Assembly (NCBI GenBank): GCA_903904615.1
Contig: CAIVDG010000173.1
Location: forward strand, 1-5,587
Length of the DNA: 5,587 bases
Source of the DNA: an uncultured Acidimicrobiaceae bacterium
Lineage (GTDB): Bacteria; Actinomycetota; Acidimicrobiia; Acidimicrobiales; Ilumatobacteraceae
Reading direction: 5' to 3'
Part shown: piece after piece, positions 1-5,587 of the stretch
Layout of the letters: each line of letters opens with the position of its first letter
Position numbering within the stretch: the first letter of the stretch is position 1
Translations under genes and position numbers: made by a program
The notes under the pieces: model-generated
What the model saw: the letters and a program-made list of their open reading frames with translations, nothing else
Database searches by the model: none
What the model was told of the DNA's origin: nothing

Positions 1-1
1 C

Positions 2-535
2 GAATCGTTAGACGAGAACGCAACTCTTGGCGACGGGTTCTTGGCCGATGTGTGCAAGCAGTGGGAAGCAGCAGCCGCGCCCGCAGTTGAAGCAGGAATC
101 CGCACGGTGTACCTACGCACCGGAATTGTGTTGTCGAAGAATGGCGGCGCGCTGAAGAAGCAGTTGCCAATCTTCAAATTGGGTGCTGGTGGAAAATTCG
201 GCAACGGAAAGCATTGGCAAAGCTGGATCAGCATCACCGACGAAGTGAACGCGATTATTCATTTGCTCACATCGCAATTGAGCGGACCTGTCAACCTCAC
301 TGCTCCAGAACCAGTCACCAACGCTGGCTTTGCAAAAGAACTCGGCCGTGCAGTGTCTCGCCCCGCAGTTCTCCCCATTCCATCGTTTGGTCCAAAGTTG
401 TTGTTGGGTGGCGAACTCGCCGATGCGTTGCTCTTCACAGGTCAACGAGTCATTCCAAGCGCCCTCACTCGTGATGGCTTTGTGTTCACGCATCAAACAC
501 TCGATGCTGCTCTTCGTGCTCTACTGAAGAAGTGA
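2..535 (+). CDS. TIGR01777 family oxidoreductase (NAD-dependent epimerase-like, DUF1731), 5'-truncated
   Basis: C-terminal 177 residues of an atypical short-chain dehydrogenase/epimerase-like protein of the TIGR01777 (YfcH-like) family. The reading frame is open to the left edge, so the start and the N-terminal Rossmann glycine motif lie outside the window. Seen here: GDGFLADVCKQWE (fragment residues 10-22), the LRTGIVLS strand (38-45), WQSWISI (72-78), SGPVNLTAPEPVTN (94-107), and a DUF1731-type tail containing ELADALLFTGQRVIPSAL (138-155). All are characteristic of the family, which usually has about 300 residues, so roughly 40% is missing. The family is widespread but its substrate is unknown; NAD(P)-dependent chemistry is inferred from the fold. 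The stop codon overlaps the start of the flavoprotein gene by 4 bp (GTGA), implying translational coupling. An in-frame TTG at 41 is an internal leucine, not the start. Family confidence is high, function is unknown. Confidence 0.93.
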   Translation, partial: ESLDENATLGDGFLADVCKQWEAAAAPAVEAGIRTVYLRTGIVLSKNGGALKKQLPIFKLGAGGKFGNGKHWQSWISITDEVNAIIHLLTSQLSGPVNLTAPEPVTNAGFAKELGRAVSRPAVLPIPSFGPKLLLGGELADALLFTGQRVIPSALTRDGFVFTHQTLDAALRALLKK

Positions 536-1788
536 CAACTCCCCCACTACCCACATCTGCAGACGTCGTCATCGTTGGCGCTGGCCTCGCTGGCCTTGTT
601 GCAGCCAAAGTATTGGAGCAACATGGAATTGCATCGCTTCTTCTTGAAGCATCGGACGGCGTAGGCGGTCGAGTGCGCAGCGATGTTGTTAATGGATTCA
701 TCCTCGATCGTGGATTTCAGGTTCTGCTGACTGGCTATCCAGAAATTCACCGGCACCTCGACATTCCGGCACTCGACCTGCGCGCATTTGAACCAGGGGC
801 TGTGGTGTGGCGCAAAGGAAAAGGACACATTGTCGGCGACCCATTCCGACGACCAACAACATTGTTGTCCACGTCATTTGCGCCAATTGGAACATTGGGT
901 GACAAGGCACGCATTGCCCTCTTTCGAGCAAAGCTGAAGTCATCCGATCCACGAGCCTTGCTACGTGGAGACGACATGCCCACAGCAAGCGCATTACGCG
1001 CCATGGGGTTTTCATCTCGCATGATTGAACGTTTCTTCCGTCCGCTTGTGGGCGGTATACAACTTGACCCACATCTCACAACATCGCGCCGAATGTTCGA
1101 TGTCATCTTTCGCACGTTGGCAACGGGCGACTCAGTTGTTCCGGCTCACGGAATGGGCGCCATTTCTCAGCAACTAGCAACATCTTTGAGAACCACATCG
1201 CTTCATCTGAATACTGCAGTTGCGAATGTGAAGCCCGGCGAAGTCACGTTGGCAAACGGTCACGTCATTGATGCGCGCAACATCGTGGTGGCAACCGAAG
1301 GCCCCGTTGCAGAAAAACTTCTGGGTTTACCACCCGTGTCGTCGCGTGCCGCCGGCGTTGTGTATTTCTCGGCACCCATCTCTCCCGTCAATGGTGCCTA
1401 CGTCATTCTGGACGGCACCGGCCAAGGCCCCGTGTTAAACGTTGCGGTCATGTCGCAGGTGTCTCCGTACTACGCGCCCGCAGACACACATCTCATCGCT
1501 GCCGCACTTCCAGGAATGTGCGAAGGTGACCTTGAAGGCGCAGCCCGAACACAACTTCGTAGTTGGTGGGGCGCACAAGTAGACGAGTGGCGCCACCTGC
1601 GCACCTATCGAATTCCACATGGCCAACCCGGCCAAGACGCCCCTTTCTCTCCAAAGAAGAATGTGTCTCTTGGTAACGGATTGTTTGTGTGTGGAGACCA
1701 CAGAGACACGGGCTCTATTCAAGGAGCAATGTTTTCTGGCCGACGAACCGCCGAAATGGTGGCTGAACAAGTGAGAATGTCTGTATGA
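532..1788 (+). CDS. NAD(P)/FAD-dependent oxidoreductase, amine oxidase / phytoene-desaturase-like
   Basis: Complete 418-residue flavoprotein of the protoporphyrinogen oxidase / phytoene desaturase / amine oxidase superfamily. The N-terminal dinucleotide-binding fold shows VVIVGAGLAG (12-21), an acidic residue E39 ending the second strand (expected to bind the FAD ribose), and GGRVRS (45-50), the conserved motif after it. The C-terminal FAD motif is FVCGDHRDTGSIQGA (385-399), followed by SGRRTAEMVA. The stretch ILDRGFQVLLTGYPE (57-71) and the motif PAHGMGAI (204-211) place it in a subgroup common in actinobacteria that is usually annotated only as an oxidoreductase. It probably oxidises or desaturates a hydrophobic substrate, but none can be named. 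The GTG start overlaps the previous stop (GTGA); it is chosen because the Rossmann fold begins at residue 12 and no in-frame ATG lies before it. No signal peptide is seen. The 3' end overlaps the SRPBCC gene (ATGA), so the three genes are probably co-translated. Confidence 0.93.
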   Translation: MTTPPLPTSADVVIVGAGLAGLVAAKVLEQHGIASLLLEASDGVGGRVRSDVVNGFILDRGFQVLLTGYPEIHRHLDIPALDLRAFEPGAVVWRKGKGHIVGDPFRRPTTLLSTSFAPIGTLGDKARIALFRAKLKSSDPRALLRGDDMPTASALRAMGFSSRMIERFFRPLVGGIQLDPHLTTSRRMFDVIFRTLATGDSVVPAHGMGAISQQLATSLRTTSLHLNTAVANVKPGEVTLANGHVIDARNIVVATEGPVAEKLLGLPPVSSRAAGVVYFSAPISPVNGAYVILDGTGQGPVLNVAVMSQVSPYYAPADTHLIAAALPGMCEGDLEGAARTQLRSWWGAQVDEWRHLRTYRIPHGQPGQDAPFSPKKNVSLGNGLFVCGDHRDTGSIQGAMFSGRRTAEMVAEQVRMSV

Positions 1789-2228
1789 GCACATCTAATC
1801 CCGCAAAAATCGTGTCCCACTCCGTCGTGGTGCCTGCACCCGCCAGTGACATTTTCAATCTGCTGGCCGACCCACGTCGACACAGTGAAATAGACGGCTC
1901 GGGTTCTGTGAAGGCAGCGAAAATCAACGCACCAGAACGACTCTCGCTTGGTGCAAAGTTTGGAATGGAGATGAAGATAGTTCTCCCTTACAAGATGACA
2001 AACGAGGTTGTTGAGTTTGAAGAGGGCCGTCTTATTGGATGGCGCCACCTCGGCGGCCATGTGTGGCGCTACATCTTGGAACCAGTAGAAGGTGGCACCA
2101 AAGTCACCGAGCAGTTCGACTGGAACACCAACAAGAGCCCCATCATGTTGAAAGTGATGAAGGCCGTGGACAGAAACAGTGTCTCCATACAGAAGACTCT
2201 CGAGAACTTGGTGAAGCGTTTTTCGTAA
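1785..2228 (+). CDS. SRPBCC (START-like / polyketide cyclase-dehydrase) family protein
   Basis: Complete 147-residue protein with the layout of the Bet v1-like SRPBCC fold, which forms a deep pocket for hydrophobic ligands. Visible marks are a first strand and helix containing SHSVVVPAPASDIFNLLADP (11-30), RRHSEIDGSGSV (31-42), a middle strand pair LIGWRH...GHVWRYILEP (83-100), the typical turn GGTKVTEQFDW (103-113), and a long C-terminal helix (about 120-145) that would close the pocket. Length matches single-domain members. It lacks a signal peptide or membrane segment, so it is probably cytosolic. The ATG overlaps the stop of the flavoprotein gene (ATGA). Members bind or act on lipids, polyketides or other ligands, and I cannot tell a cyclase from a binding protein here. 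I recall that in some actinobacteria an SRPBCC domain is fused to a TIGR01777 domain, which would support a link to the first gene of this operon; this was not checked. Confidence 0.88.
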   Translation: MSTSNPAKIVSHSVVVPAPASDIFNLLADPRRHSEIDGSGSVKAAKINAPERLSLGAKFGMEMKIVLPYKMTNEVVEFEEGRLIGWRHLGGHVWRYILEPVEGGTKVTEQFDWNTNKSPIMLKVMKAVDRNSVSIQKTLENLVKRFS

Positions 2229-2231
2229 CTG

Positions 2232-3641
2232 TTAACGCACGTGCTGCGACACATCTCGTCGCAAGTATTTTCCGCGCCCCACGCGGCCAAGGAATTCGCC
2301 GTTGTTCACAATGATGTCGCCACGCGACACCACTGTCTTGACAGCTCCAGTGACTTCCATTCCTTCGTACGCAGAGTGATCCAAGTTCATGTGATGTGTC
2401 GTCACACTGAGAGTGTGAACTTTTGTGGGGTCGTACACCACAACGTCGGCATCCATGCCTTCGCGCAATGCGCCCTTTTTGCCTAAGCCAAACAAACGCG
2501 CGGGTGCGGTTGCACACACTTCCACCCAACGTTCAGCAGAGATATGCCCTGCTACAACACCTTGGAACACCAGGTCCATGCGATGTTCCACGCCACCAAT
2601 TCCGTTTGGCACCACATTGAAAGACTCACCATTTGCCAGTTTCTGTTCACGTAAACAGAACGGACAATGGTCGGTGCTGACGACAGCAAGTTGATCAACA
2701 CGCAACCCTTCCCACAGGTCGGCATGGTGGTGTTCATGCTTAGAGCGCAGAGGAGTTGAGCAAATGTACGCCGCACCGTCGGGCCACCCCTTGCCCAAGT
2801 GATCTTCTAATGACAGGTGCAAATACTGCGGACACGTCTCAGCAAAAATGTTTGTTCCGCGCGAGCGAGCCTCGACAACTTCTCGTAACGCATGAGAACT
2901 AGACAAGTGCACGATGTACAACGGAGCGTTTCCGGCAACACGCGAAAGCACAGCCGCGCGGTGTACTGCCTCTGCTTCAAGTTCTGGTGGTCGTGTACGT
3001 GAGTGAAAATCTGGTGTGATGTTGCCAGCAGCAATTGCTTGCTCAACTAGCACGTCAATCGCTAAACCGTTCTCGGCGTGCACCATGGCCATCATTCCTG
3101 TGTCCGCACACATCTGAAGTGCACGCAAAATCTGCCCATCGTCGGAATACAAACGCCCTGGATACGCCATGAACAACTTGATCGACGCAACACCTTCACG
3201 TTCTACGAGAGAGCGAGCATCAACCAAAGCTTGTTCGTTTACTCCACCCAATACTTGGTGAAGACCCCAGTCAATAACGCACTGCCCCTCTGCCTCGGCC
3301 ATTCGCTTCTCAAACGCCTGCAAAACATTTCCACCGGCTCGTTGTTCGGCGAAGTCCACAATGGTGGTGGTGCCGCCATGGGCCGCGGCAATGGTGCCCG
3401 ACTCAAATGAATCAGACGACACCGTGGTGCCCGTGTCGAGCTGCATATGAACGTGGGCGTCTACTCCACCAGGAACCACAAGGCATCCCGTTGCGTCAAT
3501 GACAACATCGTTGGGGCCAGGAATGATTCCACCAGCCGAGCGAGGCGTGATGGCCTGAATACGTCCGGCCTCAATGGCCAGGTCTGCATCCACGCGTCCG
3601 TCCGCATTCACAATGGTTCCGTTGGTCACGATGGTGCGCAC
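2232..3641 (-). CDS. hydA: Dihydropyrimidinase / D-hydantoinase
   Basis: Complete 469-residue cyclic amidohydrolase, the usual length for the family. It opens the ring of 5,6-dihydrouracil or dihydrothymine (step two of reductive pyrimidine breakdown) or of 5-substituted hydantoins. All expected binuclear-zinc ligands are visible: DAHVH (H63, H65), the lysine that becomes carbamylated in ASIKLFMAYPG (K155), MVHAENG (H188), IVHLSS (H245) and STDHCPF (D324). Y160 fits the substrate-carbonyl tyrosine, and STPLRS (295-300) and PNGIGGVEHRM (345-355) fit the substrate-binding loops. Such enzymes are cytosolic, typically tetramers. The GTG at 3641 is chosen because an in-frame TAG lies only four codons upstream and the first strand (TIVTNGTIVNADG) begins at once. 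No dihydropyrimidine dehydrogenase or beta-ureidopropionase gene is visible beside it, so pyrimidine breakdown versus hydantoin hydrolysis is undecided. Less likely alternatives are allantoinase or a dihydroorotase-like protein. Confidence 0.95.
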   Translation of the reverse strand: MRTIVTNGTIVNADGRVDADLAIEAGRIQAITPRSAGGIIPGPNDVVIDATGCLVVPGGVDAHVHMQLDTGTTVSSDSFESGTIAAAHGGTTTIVDFAEQRAGGNVLQAFEKRMAEAEGQCVIDWGLHQVLGGVNEQALVDARSLVEREGVASIKLFMAYPGRLYSDDGQILRALQMCADTGMMAMVHAENGLAIDVLVEQAIAAGNITPDFHSRTRPPELEAEAVHRAAVLSRVAGNAPLYIVHLSSSHALREVVEARSRGTNIFAETCPQYLHLSLEDHLGKGWPDGAAYICSTPLRSKHEHHHADLWEGLRVDQLAVVSTDHCPFCLREQKLANGESFNVVPNGIGGVEHRMDLVFQGVVAGHISAERWVEVCATAPARLFGLGKKGALREGMDADVVVYDPTKVHTLSVTTHHMNLDHSAYEGMEVTGAVKTVVSRGDIIVNNGEFLGRVGRGKYLRRDVSQHVR

Positions 3642-3675
3642 AAGGCAAATCTAAACCGTTCTCCACCCGCCGAGG
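3642..3675. other. 34-bp divergent intergenic region between dihydropyrimidinase gene and argJ
   Basis: This is the only intergenic gap in the window longer than 5 bp and it lies between two divergent starts. It holds in-frame stops for both genes (TAG for the minus gene, TAA at 3652-3654 for argJ), the TAGATT candidate for the minus strand, and GAGG at 3672-3675 directly touching the argJ GTG. No convincing plus-strand -10 or -35 pair is visible here. An argJ promoter therefore probably lies inside the dihydropyrimidinase coding region. Confidence 0.7.
3648..3653 (-). promoter_or_regulatory. Candidate -10 element for a leaderless dihydropyrimidinase transcript
   Basis: On the minus strand the hexamer TAGATT fits the actinobacterial -10 consensus TANNNT and ends 6 nt before the GTG at 3641. 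Transcription would therefore start at or next to the start codon, which is the known arrangement of leaderless mRNAs in actinobacteria. No ribosome-binding site is visible in front of this gene, which agrees with it. No good -35 box is seen about 17 bp upstream, and a TANNNT match can arise by chance, so this remains a candidate. Confidence 0.35.
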
Positions 3676-4851
3676 GTGCTAAACCCATATGCCGTGACTA
3701 TCTCTCTTCCCTCTGGCTTCACGTCGTACGTCACCAATGTGGGCGTGAAGGACAACAGCAAAGACTTCACCGTGATTCTGGGCGCGCCTGGCTGCACGTC
3801 AGCGGGAGTCTTTACGCAAAGTCGCTTTGCCGGCCCATCTGTTGAAGTGTCGCGCCGACACAACACGGGGCACGCACGCGCCGTTGTTGTTGTTTCCAAG
3901 AATGCAAATGTGGCAAATGGTCCAGAAGGCCTCGCACATGCAGAAGAGATCACGTCTCGAGTTGCCAGCAAGTTAGGAATTGCTGCGGAAGAGATCTTTA
4001 TTGCTTCTACAGGAGTGATTGGACGCCTCTACCCCATCGACCGTATTCGAAACGGAATTGATGCACTGCCCACACCATTGCCATCAGCCGACGCAGAAGA
4101 TGTCGCTCGCGGAATCATGACCACCGACACCGTGCACAAAGTGGTGGAATGCGCTGTTGCTGGTTCCACTGCGCGTGTTGTTGGCGTTGCAAAAGGTGTG
4201 GGAATGATTGAACCCAACATGGCCACACTTATTGCCATGGTGTTCACCGATGCATTGGTCGACCAGAAATCTCTTGACACAACATTTCGCGCTGTCATTA
4301 ACAGAACGCTCAACTGTGTCTCTGTAGACACCGACACATCAACAAGCGACACTGCCGTCGTGTTGGCAAGCGGCACGGCGGGAACTGTTGACGCGGCAGC
4401 ATTTGAGACTGCGCTTGAAACCGTTCTGCTGGAACTGACGAAGAAGATCGCGCGAGACGGCGAAGGTGCTGAAACCCTCATTGAAGTTCGCGTGGACAAC
4501 GCTCGAGATGGCGAGCAAGCCAAAACAGTCGCAAAAGCAATTGTGAACTCTCCCCTTGTGAAGACAGCTGTTCATGGTGCCGACCCCAACTGGGGCCGCG
4601 TAGCAATGGCCATTGGAAAGTGCAGCGAGTACACAGACATCAACCAAGACACTGTGGTCATTCGCTTTGGCTCACAAGAGGTATACCCCGTTCGCGTGGA
4701 CGAATCTGGTTTGGCACAACTGAGTGAATACATGAAGGGCGACGATGTTCTCATTCATGTGTCGCTGCAAACAGGAACAGCGTCGGCAACTGTGTGGGGC
4801 TGCGACCTCACCGATGGCTACGTGCGCATTAACGCCGACTACACCACCTGA
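3676..4851 (+). CDS. argJ: ArgJ: glutamate N-acetyltransferase / amino-acid acetyltransferase
   Basis: Complete 391-residue enzyme that moves the acetyl group from N-acetylornithine to glutamate (arginine biosynthesis); bifunctional members also use acetyl-CoA to make N-acetylglutamate. The proprotein cuts itself between A183 and T184 in GMIEPNMATLIAMVFTDA (176-193), and T184 becomes the catalytic nucleophile. Other family marks are STG (111-113, oxyanion hole), K173, DGEGAETL (261-268), HGADPNWGRVAMAIGK (300-315) and the terminal YVRINADYTT with N386 and T391. The usual VDGDTSTNDT motif reads VDTDTSTSDT (217-226), a Gly-to-Thr and an Asn-to-Ser change. The start is either GTG 3676, with GAGG touching it, or GTG 3694, six codons on; an in-frame TAA at 3652 excludes longer forms. 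It is not next to argC, argB or argD, and is followed 5 bp later by a MOSC gene. Whether it is mono- or bifunctional cannot be read from sequence; it may be a paralogue of an arg-operon copy elsewhere. Confidence 0.95.
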   Translation: MLNPYAVTISLPSGFTSYVTNVGVKDNSKDFTVILGAPGCTSAGVFTQSRFAGPSVEVSRRHNTGHARAVVVVSKNANVANGPEGLAHAEEITSRVASKLGIAAEEIFIASTGVIGRLYPIDRIRNGIDALPTPLPSADAEDVARGIMTTDTVHKVVECAVAGSTARVVGVAKGVGMIEPNMATLIAMVFTDALVDQKSLDTTFRAVINRTLNCVSVDTDTSTSDTAVVLASGTAGTVDAAAFETALETVLLELTKKIARDGEGAETLIEVRVDNARDGEQAKTVAKAIVNSPLVKTAVHGADPNWGRVAMAIGKCSEYTDINQDTVVIRFGSQEVYPVRVDESGLAQLSEYMKGDDVLIHVSLQTGTASATVWGCDLTDGYVRINADYTT

Positions 4852-4856
4852 GTTCT

Positions 4857-5396
4857 ATGCCACGCGCCGCGAATCTTCACGTATCGTCCGAGCACACGTT
4901 CTCCAAATATCCACGCGATCACATCGCACTCATCGCTGGCTTTGGAGTGGAAGGCGACGCACATGCTGGGCCAACGGTCAAACACCGATCTCGAGTCGCA
5001 ATAGATCCTTCTACTCCAAACCTGCGACAGGTTCATCTCATTCCCATGGAAACACTGAACGACTTCGTCGCCGACGGATTTAATGTAAAACCAGGCGACC
5101 TTGGCGAGAACATCACCACATCAGGAATTGCGTTGCATGAACTTCCCACCGGAACTCTCATGCGCATCGGCGATGAAGCACTAATTGCCCTGACAGGTTT
5201 ACGCAACCCGTGTCAACAAATTGAAAGCTTCCGAAGCGGACTCCTCAAACAATGTCTTCCACAAGATGAGAATGGCGACATTCAACGACGTGCAGGCGTA
5301 ATGGCAATAGTCATTGTTGGAGGAACAATCAATACTCACGACACAATCGAGATTGCACTTCCGCCTCTCCCCCATTTGCCACTTCAACGCATCTAA
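4857..5396 (+). CDS. MOSC domain-containing protein (YiiM-like)
   Basis: Complete 179-residue protein consisting of little more than one MOSC domain, the beta-barrel module related to the C-terminal domain of molybdenum-cofactor sulfurase. Visible marks are GFGVEGDAHAG (28-38), VKHRSRVA (41-48), NLRQVHLI (55-62), a central PGDLGENITTSGI (79-91), and GLRNPCQQIESF (114-125), where C119 is the conserved cysteine thought to carry sulfur or contact the molybdenum cofactor. Family members such as YiiM and YcbX act in detoxifying N-hydroxylated bases or related molybdoenzyme chemistry; the partner here is unknown. The ATG lies 5 bp after the argJ stop with no clear ribosome-binding site, so it is probably co-transcribed with argJ. 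Its TAA overlaps the stop of the convergent gene at the right edge. No signal peptide or membrane segment is seen. Confidence 0.93.
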   Translation: MPRAANLHVSSEHTFSKYPRDHIALIAGFGVEGDAHAGPTVKHRSRVAIDPSTPNLRQVHLIPMETLNDFVADGFNVKPGDLGENITTSGIALHELPTGTLMRIGDEALIALTGLRNPCQQIESFRSGLLKQCLPQDENGDIQRRAGVMAIVIVGGTINTHDTIEIALPPLPHLPLQRI

Positions 5397-5587
5397 CGAG
5401 TTTCAAAATACGCGAACAGTTTTTCGCGATGCGGCGCAATGCTCTTGTACTCGGCAACGTTCTCCGGAATCTTATTCACCAGTTCTGCAATGTCCTGCAC
5501 TAACTGATGGTCGCGTTCCATAAAGTCCGACAACTTCTCTACATATGTGCGAATAGTGAACACGATGCCGCCTGTTAACGGCAAACG
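5393..5587 (-). CDS. Unrecognised protein, C-terminal 64 residues (5'-truncated by window edge)
   Basis: The minus-strand frame is open to the right edge and ends at TAG (5393-5395), giving the last 64 residues of a longer protein. A TTG at 5584 is probably an internal leucine, since the frame continues past it. The fragment is charged and mostly helical in appearance: TYVEKLSDFMERDHQLVQDI (fragment residues 14-33), then AELVNKIPENV (34-44) and EYKSIAPHREKLFAYFETR (46-64). No transmembrane segment, cysteine motif or known catalytic signature is visible, and I do not recognise the family. It is called real because its codons resemble those of its neighbours, the amino-acid mix is balanced, and it fits the genome's tight packing: its stop interlocks with the MOSC stop in CTAA (5393-5396). 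An accidental frame running off the edge cannot be excluded. Confidence 0.6.
   Translation of the reverse strand, partial: RLPLTGGIVFTIRTYVEKLSDFMERDHQLVQDIAELVNKIPENVAEYKSIAPHREKLFAYFETR
5411..5428. terminator. Possible terminator hairpin at the convergent 3' ends
   Basis: An inverted repeat of CGCGAA and TTCGCG gives a perfect 6-bp stem with a 6-nt loop, 14 bp past the MOSC stop codon. On the plus strand no T-tract follows, though actinobacterial terminators often lack one. On the minus strand TATTTTG follows, but termination there would fall before that gene's own stop codon. It lies inside coding DNA on the minus strand, so the repeat may be chance codon content. Confidence 0.25.

Noticed and set aside
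41..43. TTG as start of the first gene
   Set aside because: The frame is open upstream to the window edge and the preceding residues (GDGF) belong to the conserved family motif, so this is an internal leucine.
747..1115. 122-codon minus-strand frame inside the flavoprotein gene
   Set aside because: Rich in Arg, Ser, Met and Pro and antisense to conserved flavoprotein sequence; a shadow frame.
2216..2238. GCGTT / AACGC inverted repeat spanning the 3-bp convergent gap
   Set aside because: A 5-bp stem with a 13-nt loop is too weak to call a terminator.
2237..2244. Perfect 8-bp palindrome GCACGTGC near the convergent SRPBCC / hydantoinase ends
   Set aside because: It lies in the last hydantoinase codons, the stem is short and no T-run follows, so it supports neither a terminator nor an operator.
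2143..2529. 128-codon minus-strand frame overlapping the SRPBCC and hydantoinase genes
   Set aside because: It is out of frame with the conserved hydantoinase and its Cys/Arg/Ser/His-rich translation is typical of a wrong frame.
3689..3697. ATG-CCG-TGA mini-frame overlapping the argJ start
   Set aside because: A two-codon frame with no ribosome-binding site evidence; chance is the simplest explanation.
3651..3971. 106-codon minus-strand frame starting inside argJ and ending next to the hydantoinase start
   Set aside because: It is antisense to conserved ArgJ residues and shows no recognisable protein features.
4029..4523. 164-codon open frame on the minus strand inside argJ
   Set aside because: Its translation is dominated by Ser, Ala, Thr and Val without domain marks, as expected for an antisense shadow of a well-conserved gene.

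Overview
This 5.6-kb window is an almost solid block of bacterial protein-coding DNA of slightly more than half G+C (estimated by eye on a few lines, not computed). Five genes are complete and one is cut at each edge. The gene set, the frequent GTG starts, the lack of clear Shine-Dalgarno sequences and a possible leaderless promoter fit a streamlined, mid-GC actinobacterium, perhaps a planktonic Acidimicrobiia-type lineage. That assignment is an inference from style and family resemblance, not a search result. No RNA gene, mobile element, CRISPR array or long repeat was seen.

Left block (2-2228, + strand): three genes overlap through their stop/start codons (GTGA at 532-535, ATGA at 1785-1788) and form one transcription and translation unit. 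They encode the C-terminal part of a TIGR01777/DUF1731 epimerase-like protein, a PPOX/phytoene-desaturase-like FAD flavoprotein, and a small SRPBCC (START-like) ligand-binding protein. The tight coupling suggests a shared substrate, probably hydrophobic, but the sequence does not identify it.

Middle (2232-3641, - strand): a complete dihydropyrimidinase/D-hydantoinase with its metal-binding residues and the carbamylated lysine. It converges on the SRPBCC gene with a 3-bp gap and diverges from the next gene across only 34 bp.

Right block (3676-5396, + strand): argJ (ornithine acetyltransferase / N-acetylglutamate synthase) followed 5 bp later by a YiiM-like MOSC-domain gene. No other arginine gene is visible beside argJ, and one signature motif of the protein is altered. 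At the right edge (5393-5587, - strand) lies the C-terminal end of an unrecognised protein whose stop codon interlocks with that of the MOSC gene.

Only 42 bp of the window (3 + 34 + 5) lie outside the called genes. I see a conventional metabolic region and no clear sign of a wholly new system. The most open points are the function of the three-gene flavoprotein module, the divergent solitary ArgJ, and how expression is controlled with so little intergenic space.
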